Origin: Desulfurococcales archaeon
GTDB taxonomy: Archaea; Thermoproteota; Thermoprotei_A; Sulfolobales; NBVN01
Length of the DNA stretch: 64,000 bases
Direction: 5' to 3'
Assembly: GCA_026986255.1 (NCBI GenBank)
Contig: JALSOX010000025.1
Location: 18,226 to 82,225 of the forward strand
Part shown: piece after piece, positions 52,365 to 61,754 of the stretch
Layout of the letters: each line of letters begins with the position of its first letter
Numbering within the stretch: position 1 is the first letter of the stretch
The notes under the pieces: generated by a model
Told to the model about the DNA's origin: nothing
Database searches by the model: none
What the model saw: only the letters and a program-made list of their open reading frames with translations
Translations under genes and position numbers: made by a program

Positions 52365-55300
52365 ATGGGTAGGGTTGGAGTGCTGAAGGGGCAGTATAAT
52401 CCGCATGAAGTGGAATCTGAGGTGATGAAGTTCTGGGACTCTAGGAGGATTTACGAGATCATTAAGAAGCTTAATTCGAAACGCACTAAGTACTTCAGAT
52501 TTATTGATGGTCCTCCCTATCCCTCCAGTGGCTTACCCCACGTGGGCACTAGCTGGAACAAGGTGTTGAAGGACTCCATATTGAGGTACCGTAGGTTAAG
52601 GGGTTACCGGGTCAAGGACCAGCCGGGCTATGACTGCCACGGGTTGCCTATAGAGGTTGCTGTCGAGAAGAGCATAGGTACTAGGAGTAAGAAAGACATA
52701 GAGGAGAAGGTGGGTGTCGATAAATTCATAAAGTTATGCAAGGCAACGGTCCTCGAGAATATTAAGTCAATGACTCACTGGTTTAAGAGTTTAGGGGTGT
52801 TCATGGACTGGGATAACCCTTACCTCACATTGCGTGATGAGTACATAGAGGCCGGCTGGTGGCTAATAAAGAAGGCCGATGAGGAAGGCCTGCTCGCTAA
52901 TGAGAAGAGGGTTGTTTACTGGTGTCCCAGATGCTCAACAACGCTTGCCGAGTATGAGGTGGAGTATAGGGAACTCACGGATCCATCAATATACGTGAAG
53001 TTCCGGGTGGTTGGTTCTGAGAACGAGTACCTACTAATATGGACAACTACTCCATGGACACTGCCCGCAAACACCTTCGTCATGGCGCATCCTGACGCAA
53101 CGTACGTTAAGGTCAAGGTAGGTAATGAGGTGTTAATCCTAGCTAAGGACAGGCTGGAAGCAGTAATGGGTGATGCGGGAGTAAGCGAGTACGAGGTACT
53201 GTGCGAGTTAGAAGGGAGAGAATTGAAGGGGGTGAAGTATGAGCACCCTCTCCGGAACGTGGTCCCTGTTCAGGAGGCCCTCAGTAAGTATCATGAGGTC
53301 GTGCTCGCACCTGAATTCGTAACCATGACTGAAGGTACTGGCTTAGTCCACGCGGCCCCAGGCCATGGATTCGAGGACTTCACGGTTGCGCAACGCATAG
53401 GAATAGATAATATAGTCTCACCAATAGATGATGAGGGTCGCTTCACTAAGGAAGCAGGTAAGTACGCTGGCAAGTACGTGAAGGATGCTAACCCGGAAAT
53501 AATAGAGGATCTCAGGCAGGCGGGTGCCTTGCTCCATGAGGGAGTAATTAAGCACAGGTACCCAATATGCTGGCGCTGTAAGTCGCCCGTTGTGCTAAGG
53601 ACTAAGGAGCAGTGGGTGCTCAAGATAACTAAGATGAAGGAGAAATTGCTTAAGGAGGTTCACAGGGCGCGCTGGATTCCTGAATGGGCCCTTAACAGGA
53701 TAATGAATATGCTGGAGAACCTGCAGGACTGGGTTCTAAGCAGGCAAAGGTACTGGGGAACCCCGCTTCCGATATGGATCTGCCCCAACGGACACAGGTT
53801 AGTAATCGGGAGCGTTGATGAGCTACTGAAGTACGGGGGAAGGAAACCTAAGGAACTGCACAGACCCTGGATCGATGAGGTCATCCTTAAGTGCCCGGTC
53901 TGCGGCAAGGAGATGAAGCGCGTCCCTGACGTCATAGACGTCTGGTTTGATAGCGGCATAGCTTTCTTTGCTAGTGAAGCCCACCCAAGCAGGATTAAGA
54001 GCACGGAGGACGTAGTGGCTGACTTCATAACGGAGGGCCATGACCAAACGAGGGGCTGGTTCTTCAGCCTGTTACGTGCCGGTGTGCTGGGGTTTGGGCG
54101 CGTACCTTACAGGACGGTGCTAGTGCATGGATTCGCTCTGGATGAGAGTGGCAGGGAGATGCATAAGAGTCTAGGCAATTACATAGGGACTGACGAGGTC
54201 CTAGCGAAGGTGGGTAGTGACGTATTTAGATTCGGGGTGCTTCAGAACACCGTGTGGGAAGATCTGAGGTTCTCATGGAAACTACTGGAGGAAGCGAAAA
54301 GGGACTTATCAGTGGCATGGAACGTGTTCGTCTTCGCATCAACATACATGAACCTTGACGGCTACGACCCAACCAAGCACGGAATCGACCAGTACCTCAA
54401 CCACTTAAGGGTAGAGGATCGCTGGTTACTCTCCAGACTCAATACCTTAATAGATGAAGTCACTAAGGCTATGGAGGAGTACAGGGTACATGACGCTGTC
54501 AGGGCGCTCAAGCACTTCATAGTCGAGGACGTGAGTCACTGGTACGTGAGGCTAGTCAGGCCCAGGGTCTGGGTTGAGGAAAACACGCCGGACAAGCTGG
54601 CGGCCTACGCGACCCTGTACCACGCCCTGAAGTCATGGTTAATAATGGCTGCGCCGATAATACCGTTCCTTACTGAGAAGATATACCAGGAATTCATACG
54701 GCCAGCAACACCTAATACGCCACCCTCAATACACATGCTCGAATGGCCAGCACCCAGGAAGGAACTCATTAACAAGGAGCTGGAACGGGAAATGAACACC
54801 GTGAGGGAGATAGTTGAAGTAGCAGCGGCGGCGAGAATGAAGGTGAAGCTAAAGCTCAGGCAACCGGTCAAGCGCGTGATAATATACACTAGCAACAACG
54901 ACATAGTAAGTATCGTGAGAAAGTATGAAGAGCTCCTCCGCAACCTCCTCAACACACGTGAAGTCCTAATCAAGGAACCCAGCAAGGTTGAGGAAGTCAT
55001 TCAGTACAGGGTAGAGCCAAAGTACTCCGTGCTAGGACCTAAGTACAGGAAACTAACAAAGCAAATAGTGAATTACATACTAAACAACCAGGCAGAGGTG
55101 GCCAAGGACATAATAATGAAGGGCAAACACGAAGCAACGATAGGCAACACCACGATAACGCTGACACCAGAGGAACTAAACATAATACCAGTGCAGGCCA
55201 CAGGCTACGCAGTACAGGAAGCAAGCTGGGGAAGCCTAGCAATAGACACGCAACTCACAGAAGAGGAAATAGCAGACGGGCTAGCCAGGGACATCATACG

Positions 55301-55547
55301 CAGAATACAGGCAATGCGAAAAGAACTAAACCTATCAATGAACGCCTACATAAAAGTAACGATGACACCCCCAGAGCAGCACGTAAAATACGTAAAAAAG
55401 AAGCTAGGCTACATAGCCAACGAAGTTAGGGCAAAGGAAATAAGACTCACAAAACAAGAACCCACAAGCACTCCAGGCAAGAAGACGCTAACAAAGAAAT
55501 GGGAGATAAACGGAGAAAACTACATAATAACGATAACGGAAGCATAA
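52365..55547 (+). CDS. ileS: Isoleucyl-tRNA synthetase
   Basis: About 1060 residues from ATG 52365; GTG 52356 is three codons earlier. Class I motifs: PHVGTSWNK (HIGH) near residue 60 and HKSLGN (KMSKS) near residue 600, with the CP1 editing domain between them (LIWTTTPWTLPANT). Zinc-type cysteine pairs include CWRC and CPVC, with CP before GH in the CPNGH knuckle. The C-terminal anticodon-binding and tail regions are complete. The last 200 codons are visibly richer in A. Confidence 0.97.
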   Translation: MGRVGVLKGQYNPHEVESEVMKFWDSRRIYEIIKKLNSKRTKYFRFIDGPPYPSSGLPHVGTSWNKVLKDSILRYRRLRGYRVKDQPGYDCHGLPIEVAVEKSIGTRSKKDIEEKVGVDKFIKLCKATVLENIKSMTHWFKSLGVFMDWDNPYLTLRDEYIEAGWWLIKKADEEGLLANEKRVVYWCPRCSTTLAEYEVEYRELTDPSIYVKFRVVGSENEYLLIWTTTPWTLPANTFVMAHPDATYVKVKVGNEVLILAKDRLEAVMGDAGVSEYEVLCELEGRELKGVKYEHPLRNVVPVQEALSKYHEVVLAPEFVTMTEGTGLVHAAPGHGFEDFTVAQRIGIDNIVSPIDDEGRFTKEAGKYAGKYVKDANPEIIEDLRQAGALLHEGVIKHRYPICWRCKSPVVLRTKEQWVLKITKMKEKLLKEVHRARWIPEWALNRIMNMLENLQDWVLSRQRYWGTPLPIWICPNGHRLVIGSVDELLKYGGRKPKELHRPWIDEVILKCPVCGKEMKRVPDVIDVWFDSGIAFFASEAHPSRIKSTEDVVADFITEGHDQTRGWFFSLLRAGVLGFGRVPYRTVLVHGFALDESGREMHKSLGNYIGTDEVLAKVGSDVFRFGVLQNTVWEDLRFSWKLLEEAKRDLSVAWNVFVFASTYMNLDGYDPTKHGIDQYLNHLRVEDRWLLSRLNTLIDEVTKAMEEYRVHDAVRALKHFIVEDVSHWYVRLVRPRVWVEENTPDKLAAYATLYHALKSWLIMAAPIIPFLTEKIYQEFIRPATPNTPPSIHMLEWPAPRKELINKELEREMNTVREIVEVAAAARMKVKLKLRQPVKRVIIYTSNNDIVSIVRKYEELLRNLLNTREVLIKEPSKVEEVIQYRVEPKYSVLGPKYRKLTKQIVNYILNNQAEVAKDIIMKGKHEATIGNTTITLTPEELNIIPVQATGYAVQEASWGSLAIDTQLTEEEIADGLARDIIRRIQAMRKELNLSMNAYIKVTMTPPEQHVKYVKKKLGYIANEVRAKEIRLTKQEPTSTPGKKTLTKKWEINGENYIITITEA

Positions 55548-55590
55548 AACCCACAATAACAAAAATACCACACCAATAATATACCTAAAC

Positions 55591-55665
55591 GGGCCCGTGG
55601 CCTAGCCAGGACAGGGCGCCGGCCTCCGGAGCCGGAGGTCCCGGGTTCAAATCCCGGCGGGCCCG
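55591..55665 (+). tRNA. tRNA-Arg (CCG)
   Basis: Acceptor GGGCCCG/CGGGCCC, discriminator G, encoded CCA. Anticodon stem CCGGC/GCCGG, loop CTCCGGA, anticodon CCG. No intron. It marks the border between conserved genes and the accessory region that follows; tRNA genes are common integration targets, but no second copy of its 3' end is visible in the window. Confidence 0.95.
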
Positions 55666-55802
55666 CCACTTAAATACCATATATAAACTTTCTTAAGGTG
55701 TCCCCGATAAGATTTTATACCTTTGGGACTGTCCCAAATTCTTGAGGCGATGTTAGCGTTATAAGGTACTTTCAACCAAGGTAAATTATGGAGGTAGTTT
55801 GG

Positions 55803-56462
55803 ATGACATGCACTGATAAGTCTTGGCAATATGGAATAAGAAGTCCTAACCCTATCGAAGCTGGTCAAAAAATCTATGGCGGCTTCATTGTTGTTAGAAC
55901 ACCCTCATCTCTACCAGAGGATCTCGAATGCCTAATAGTTATTTGGGCATCAGTTTCCTCAAAGAAGTATTTCTATCAAACGTCACTAGGTTGTCGTCCA
56001 GATTGGAAATGGCATATATCTGCAGGTTCGAATAATCCACAACTACCTCGTAACCTGCATTGCGGGCCATTTAAGGTAGGAGGAGTACAGTTTAAACCAA
56101 AACCTAATACGGTTTACGAGCTTGGAATAAGGTTTATACCCCAGAGCAACGGTAAGAATAAGGTCTACCTTTACTTTGCTGATTGGAGTACTGCAACACT
56201 CTACAACATATTTGTGCTAGAAGACGACACTGATGTGGCAACGCCGGTAGGTGGCATACTAGAGGCTTATACGGTCGATGAGAAGGAACTTCTCAAGTTG
56301 GGAGACGATAATGCCTTTAAGATAGAAAATGCTAATTGGTTAATAGAACCATGGACTTCAACTAGATGGCCGAACGCCTATGCTTATGAGGGTATAAACG
56401 GAGACAGCTACTATAATGTGCCAGAAGAAATCATGGAAGAATATACAGATAAAGCTAATTAG
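55803..56462 (+). CDS. Hypothetical protein, orphan
   Basis: 219 residues from ATG 55803 with GGAGGT seven bases upstream; ATG 55788 is in frame but lacks such a site. Rich in W, Y, N and G with alternating hydrophobic pattern, suggesting a beta-sandwich. Segments such as KNKVYLYFADW and TVYELGIRF look like lectin or carbohydrate-binding jelly rolls, but I cannot assign a family. No signal peptide. More AT-rich than the upstream chromosome, consistent with transfer. Confidence 0.6.
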   Translation: MTCTDKSWQYGIRSPNPIEAGQKIYGGFIVVRTPSSLPEDLECLIVIWASVSSKKYFYQTSLGCRPDWKWHISAGSNNPQLPRNLHCGPFKVGGVQFKPKPNTVYELGIRFIPQSNGKNKVYLYFADWSTATLYNIFVLEDDTDVATPVGGILEAYTVDEKELLKLGDDNAFKIENANWLIEPWTSTRWPNAYAYEGINGDSYYNVPEEIMEEYTDKAN

Positions 56463-56528
56463 CCCAGGAAAAGTGTACATAGGCTACAAGGCAGGAGGCA
56501 AACATTATTCTAATGATGAGAAGGTTTG

Positions 56529-57230
56529 GTGATCACATTGATTTCTAATAAGCTTTTTCTTATTTTTACCATTATCATTATACTTGCTGTTTCTACTACT
56601 CTATTGTATATCTTCAACCACGAGCATCCCCTTACAACTACGCATATAGTCATCAATACTAATACCGGCACGACTAGCAACGCTCTCACAATCAAGGATC
56701 ATACGTATAAACTTGCAGTAAAAGAGTTAAAGAACATCTTAGAAGAAGCTAAAGGCATTTATCTAAACGCGCTAAAGAAGAATAAAATTTGGAAGATCTT
56801 AATTTATGAGCCCTACTCTAACTTCTCTAAAATGTTTATATTGAATACTACTATCGTAAATGAGACTACATTATCTGTAGGCCATATGGTTTACAAGTAC
56901 ATAGTTGTGCATGTCTATGATGCTGAATCCAAGCTAAACTTTATGCCTCAAAGAATTCGGGTTAATAGCATACTCGTTGAACTTCTGCCGAGGAATAAGT
57001 CGATAACTTATACAGGCATAGCACCCTACGATTATCTAGTAAGTTACGGAAGTAAAACATATAGAGTATCGTTTTCATCTATAGGTTTCGTCGAGACATC
57101 ATATTACCTCACGGTTTCCGCAGATAAAGTAAGCAACAATATGTACAAAGTAAAGATTACAGTAGCTAGGGAGTTAGGCAACACCGCATACGTCGACGTA
57201 GCATGGCTCATACTGATGAGAAATAGATAG
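56529..57230 (+). CDS. Hypothetical membrane-anchored extracytoplasmic protein, orphan
   Basis: About 233 residues from GTG 56529 (TTG 56526 and TTG 56538 are alternatives). One hydrophobic helix at about residues 8-28 followed by TTT-rich sequence, then a polar beta-rich domain with several NxT/S sites (for example NTT, NET, NKS). Probably a single-pass protein facing outside. AT-rich codon use like the preceding gene. Function unknown. Confidence 0.6.
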   Translation: MITLISNKLFLIFTIIIILAVSTTLLYIFNHEHPLTTTHIVINTNTGTTSNALTIKDHTYKLAVKELKNILEEAKGIYLNALKKNKIWKILIYEPYSNFSKMFILNTTIVNETTLSVGHMVYKYIVVHVYDAESKLNFMPQRIRVNSILVELLPRNKSITYTGIAPYDYLVSYGSKTYRVSFSSIGFVETSYYLTVSADKVSNNMYKVKITVARELGNTAYVDVAWLILMRNR

Positions 57231-57332
57231 CAATGCTTACTGACCCGGTCCACATGCGAGTAAAAGTGTAACAATATACAAAAATACTTTATATGAATAC
57301 TTATGTAAAAGTCTACTCTTTCTAGATGCGGT

Positions 57333-58619
57333 CTACCAATGCTTGAGACATGCTTCATCATTGTTTTGGTCCACGTGTTCGCTTGGTATGACTAGGTTCT
57401 TCATCGTCTTTATCGCTTTCTGGGGATTAAAGTTAACTGCAACTAGTGTCTCTTTACTGAGGTTCTCTAGCTTGAATCCGCCAGTACCATCCGGATAAAA
57501 CGGCTATGTATAGTATCAGTGGTTCTCCACAGCTTAGCAATCCAAGGTTCTTTACCAGGTAGCGTATTCTCCTGGCTTCACGGTAACCTCCCGAGAACAG
57601 ATTATGTATTAGGTCATGAGCTGATTCCACATGTACGAATCCCTGTTTCAAACCTATGTTTTGTAGGATTCTCGCTAGTTTCTCTGAGCGGAAAATAGTG
57701 GAATCTTGGCTTAGCTTTCCTCTCTCTATAGATGAAAATATCCTTTACCCGTAGAACCCATCTCCCGGTTTCCCGGACACCTATTAGGGTGTGTTGAAGA
57801 AGGCCTAGTGCTTTACCTGCCTGGCCTTGCTTCGCGAGCTTCCCGGCCTCTCGTAGAACTCTCTTGACCGTTAGCGGTACAAACTCTTCATCTACAGTAC
57901 CTCTTCTTGTTGAGCGACCTTCGCTGAGGATTTCTAGGAGTCTTTTTGCACCTCTTCTACTAGCTTTGACGCGCCTAGTATCTATTGCTTGGAGAACAAG
58001 CTTCTTGTCTTCTACTCCGGCATAGTGCCTGGCCCTCCTCTTCACGATGATGCCTTTCTTTTCCATTCTCTCAACCAGGTCTCCTATGGTGCCGTTGCTC
58101 AGCTTCTTTCCTCGGAGAAACTCGTATACTGCTTTGATCTCTGTGAAGCCTAGGCCTTTATCCCTAAACAAGGTGTAGTAATAGATACCATACCACATAC
58201 TGTATACCATGGGTCTTGTAGAACATTAGTATTGTTCTTAGATAGCTTACTACCTCCATTGGGAGCTCGGGTGGCAGTATGACTAGCACTAGGTTCTCAA
58301 TGCCGTAGCCGTTGTTCGGAGTGTCCTGTGCAACAACCTTGAAGGGGTAAATGCCTACGGCCCCGGGGTTAACTATGAGGTCTAGTCTTGCTGTGAAAGG
58401 TGTTTCCCCTTTCTCTGGGGCTATGCTGTAGCGAGCTACTTCTGGAGTAAGGCCCTCCACGGTTAATCTTGGCTCTAACCTGTGAACCGAGTCTAGCCTG
58501 AGTACTACATGGACTCTCGACCCGGGCCTAACAACAATGATCTTTCTCGACGGCTTTATTTCTACCAAGAGCTTCCGTTTTAGTCCCGTAACCTCTTCCT
58601 CTTCTACTAGCAGAGACAT
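57333..58619 (-). pseudogene. Frameshifted gene: beta-rich domain plus winged-helix-like region
   Basis: Joining minus-strand frames gives one protein of about 425 residues. Part 1 (58619 to about 58190) is beta-rich (IKPSRKIIVVRPGSRVHVVL, RLDLIVNPGAVGIYPF), like an Ig-type fold. Part 2 (about 58190-57700) has a winged-helix-like stretch GTIGDLVERMEKKGIIVKRR. Part 3 (about 57690-57500) continues SEKLARILQNIGLKQGF, and part 4 ends with LENLSKETLVAVNFNPQ and a TAG at 57333-57335. Frame changes lie near 58180, 57690 and 57500. The pieces fit end to end, so this is one broken gene. Family not recognised. Confidence 0.6.
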
Positions 58620-58825
58620 CGCAGCCCCTTAGTACTAAAACACGATATGGTATAATTATGTGGACAAAGACTGGTACAAGTCGAGGCGTTGAACCTACAA
58701 CTTAGGATTAGACCTCCAGAAGACCTATAGAACTAAGAGTGGGGGAGGTAATCGCATTGGTAGTCGTTAAGATATGCTAAGGTCATTAATGAATATGGAG
58801 ATAAAGGAAGGCTTAAACTCAGCGT

Positions 58826-58882
58826 GTCGGGGCGACCGGGCCCAGCGGCAAGTATATGGCGTCCGGGCTGGGACGCCCCGAC
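58826..58882. repeat. Long GC-rich inverted repeat between the two broken genes
   Basis: GTCGGGGCG (58826-58834) pairs perfectly with CGCCCCGAC (58874-58882), extended inside by CCCAGC (58841-58846) with GCTGGG (58867-58872). It lies five bases after the stop of the helicase-like gene on the minus strand, where a transcript end or a processing hairpin would be expected. Confidence 0.55.
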
Positions 58883-58886
58883 TTGG

Positions 58887-61174
58887 CTAGACGTATTGTC
58901 GGGCTTGTTTGGCGAAGAGTCTTAGCCCTGGGTAGTATTCTGCTGCTTGTCTTAGTAGTAATGCCACTCTTCCTACTGCTAGTCCCGTTTTCGCTGCTAT
59001 CCATGCAGCGTAGTCTTCTATCTGGTGCACGGCATTTGCAACTATCTTCGCTATTGTCCGGAGAGCTTTACGCTGCTCGCCCCTAGCCTCTTCTCTCCTC
59101 AGCCTTTTTAAGAGGGTGTCCACTCTAAGGGTATTACTGCTTGAATACCTCACGGTATCTATGTATGGGTCGTCGCTGGGCCGGCCAAGTATCTCCGTCG
59201 TGTTATTTACTTCTATCTCTTCGCCGGCCTCCAGCCTGTAGAGCTTCTCCTTTAGCGGGCCTATTTCGAAGTGGAAGAAGGGTGAGCGGGCAAAGCCCGG
59301 GAAGTAGTTCACGCGGATATTCACGATCTCCACGTATAGCAGGAACCACCTGCCAAGTATCTGTGCGGCGCAGTGTATATCGTAGCGGTAGTCCCACTTA
59401 GTGTAAAGCCTCAGCTTCACCAACCCCTTCCCACGCTCAACAATAACGTAGGCTCCAGGTATGGATTCGAGGACAAGTTTCATGCTTTTCACGTGCCTCA
59501 GCATATCCTGGAGGAACGTGCTTGGAACCCTCCCCACTACAACGTATTCTGTTGCTGGCCTCCTCACACCGTGAACAAAGTTTGTGGAGCGAACGCTAGC
59601 TATTGGAGGCTCTACACCTATAGATATCCTGCCGTGGGGATACACGAGGTAAACCCTATCAACACAATTGTCTTTAATGACTTCAACCCAGTCGATAATC
59701 CCTCTCTCAACATCACCGTACATACGAATTCTATCTTTAGGTAACGAGCTAAGGAGCTTTAGGAGGACAGTCTTAGACACAACTAGGACATCACTATCCT
59801 TATGTTTCAAGAGGTAGCCTAGCATTAGGCTTATAGCTAAGATATCGAGGAGCTTCATCAGCCCGAGGCTACGCATCCTAACTGGCTTATTGAATATGTT
59901 GGAGCCGTAGACTCTCTTCAGCCTGAAAACCCATACTTTATGTGCTTGAGACTAGGGTGTAAGACAACTCCATCGTATCCCGGCATACTACTAGACATGA
60001 TACTAGTAGTCACCACCGCGACGCTGATACCCTTATCTATCAGCTCGCTTACCAGCGAGGCTAGCCGTGCCCCAGGTAGACCTACGAGACCCTTATCGCT
60101 CCAATGCAATATGAGCTTCTCAACAACCCTACTGCTCTCGGGGTTGCCTAACTAGGTGTGTCGTAAGGCTAAGGTTTTTCTCTAAACGTCGAGCGAGTCT
60201 TAGAACGTAAAGCTTCTCTATAGGGGTTAGCCCTCTAGCCCTAGCCTTTAGTCCTTCTACAACATCTCTCATCTTACCGATTATCTTTTTGACCTCCTGG
60301 TTTCTACGGAGATTATCCTTCCACAAGCCGTATATCTCTACAAGCTTCTCTGCTGGACAGCTACCATTGCATTTTTTATCAAGTATTTCCTCGTGAGCCC
60401 TAATCAGCTCCCGGTCTAGCAGTTCGACTAGCCTATTCCACTCATCAACAAGCCCTACAACCTCCCTATCACTAACCCTACTCCTTACCTTTGTTACGCT
60501 CACCCGCCTGATTACTGGCCTACTCCTCATTAGTGCCTCAAGGTACTCGTCAACCACGAGTATAACCTTTGTTACACCTGCACGATGTACCGCTCGGAGT
60601 ACTAGTGGTAGAGCGTTCAGCGTTGTCACTATTATGCTGTTATGGACTAGGCTCTTAGACCACAGCATTTGGAAGAGGCAGTAGCCAGAAGCCTTCGCCA
60701 GCCAGGGGTCAATGAAGGGCACCTTCGGGACCTCACCCCATGCCCTCCGATTCTCGGCTAGTAAAGGACAGGAGAGACAGTGCTCCATACTATGCTTCTC
60801 TAGGCCTCGAAGACATGAGTGCTCTCCACCGAGATACAGTACTATCTTTACCCGTCTAGCGAGCTCCATAGCATTATATCCGGTCTCCTCCTTAGCTCCA
60901 TGTAGATTTTCTTCCACCAGCCCACAAGGTAGCGGTAGAGGTTGACAGCTATCCTACGGTTGATGGAGGCAATTATGACAGTGTAGTTTGGAATATTATA
61001 TTCTACTACACGTCTAACTATCCCCAGCGTTACTCCCGCAGACTTGCCTACCCGAGGAGGCCCAAGCACATCAAGTTGAACACCAAATCGGAGTAGTTCG
61101 ACGACCTTCTCGGCAACCTCTCTCACGACGCCGTAGCGGGGCACTAGCTCCCGATAATTGATTACACGTAGCAT
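58887..61174 (-). pseudogene. Frameshifted XPD/Rad3-family Fe-S helicase
   Basis: Four minus-strand pieces read in order give about 760 residues. Piece 1 (61174 to about 60860): PRYGVVREVAEKV, Walker A GPPRVGKSAG and the TVIIAS strand. Piece 2 (about 60860-60150): LYLGGEHSC, then HCLSC and GYC, four cysteines spaced as in the XPD 4Fe-4S domain, followed by VTTLNALPL and ILVVDEY (Walker B). Piece 3 (about 60150-59920): NPESSRVVEKLILHWSDKG and AVVTTS. Piece 4 (from about 59920 to 58887): FRLKRVYGSNIFNKPVRM onward. Frame changes near 60860, 60150 and 59920 make it a pseudogene unless sequence errors are present. Confidence 0.7.
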
Positions 61175-61201
61175 ACCATACGAGGCTGAGACAAGGCGAT
61201 T

Positions 61202-61360
61202 TCAGGGACTAGAGCCCCTAACTAGGAAGAAGCGTCTCAACGGATGCCATGAAGGGACAGTATTATAACAACTATCTACCTTCTCTGAAGACCCCACCCC
61301 CTCAACTCGCTTCCCGTAACGCTGAACAGCTACAGCCCTAGCAGTACCCTCTAGAACCAT
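61202..61360 (-). other. Possible small ORF (52 aa) upstream of the helicase remnant
   Basis: Minus-strand ATG at 61358-61360, stop at 61202-61204. The peptide (LEGTARAVAVQRYGKRVEG...) has coding-like composition but no recognised motif and a GAGGT site too close to the ATG. The rest of 61175-61538 is AT-rich and contains TTTTTATAC at about 61415-61423, a possible promoter for the genes to the right. Confidence 0.25.
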
Positions 61361-61538
61361 ACCTCATCAATAATACGCTGCCCGCCATACAATAATATAC
61401 TCTTTCATTAAGTTTTTATACCTCTACATGATGTTGAAAGCTTTCATATGGCTTAACTTAGAGATCCCTTATCAAGCAAAATTCATTACGTATTTCGGGT
61501 CAAATATTTAGTGAGGCTAAAAGGAATCGGGGAACAGC

Positions 61539-61754
61539 ATGTACGCAAGCCTTATACTTAATGGTATACGTACTATGGAACCCATAGATATTGGTCCGTT
61601 AAAATGCTTTGAAGCATTATTAAAATGTAGCTATAATGCATGTAAGCGTCGTCTTCATGGCATATTTATTGATATTCTCTTAGGCGGTGAATTTGCTGTG
61701 TATGAACTTAATAGAGAAATCAAAAGAAAAGTGCCTAGTTCGAATCTATGCTAG
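61539..61754 (+). CDS. Small ORF preceding Argonaute (71 aa)
   Basis: 71 residues from ATG 61539 with GGGGAA six bases upstream, overlapping the first 53 bases of the Argonaute gene in another frame. Cys-rich centre (KCFEALLKCSYNACKRR). No recognised family. It may be a short companion gene translationally coupled to Argonaute, or a chance frame in the leader. Confidence 0.4.
   Translation: MYASLILNGIRTMEPIDIGPLKCFEALLKCSYNACKRRLHGIFIDILLGGEFAVYELNREIKRKVPSSNLC

Noticed and set aside
57244..57332. Additional gene between the membrane-anchored orphan and the broken gene
   Set aside because: Short AT-rich stretch with stops in all frames.
61202..61360. 52-residue minus-strand ORF as a true gene
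   Set aside because: No motif and poor ribosome binding site; listed only as a low-confidence item.
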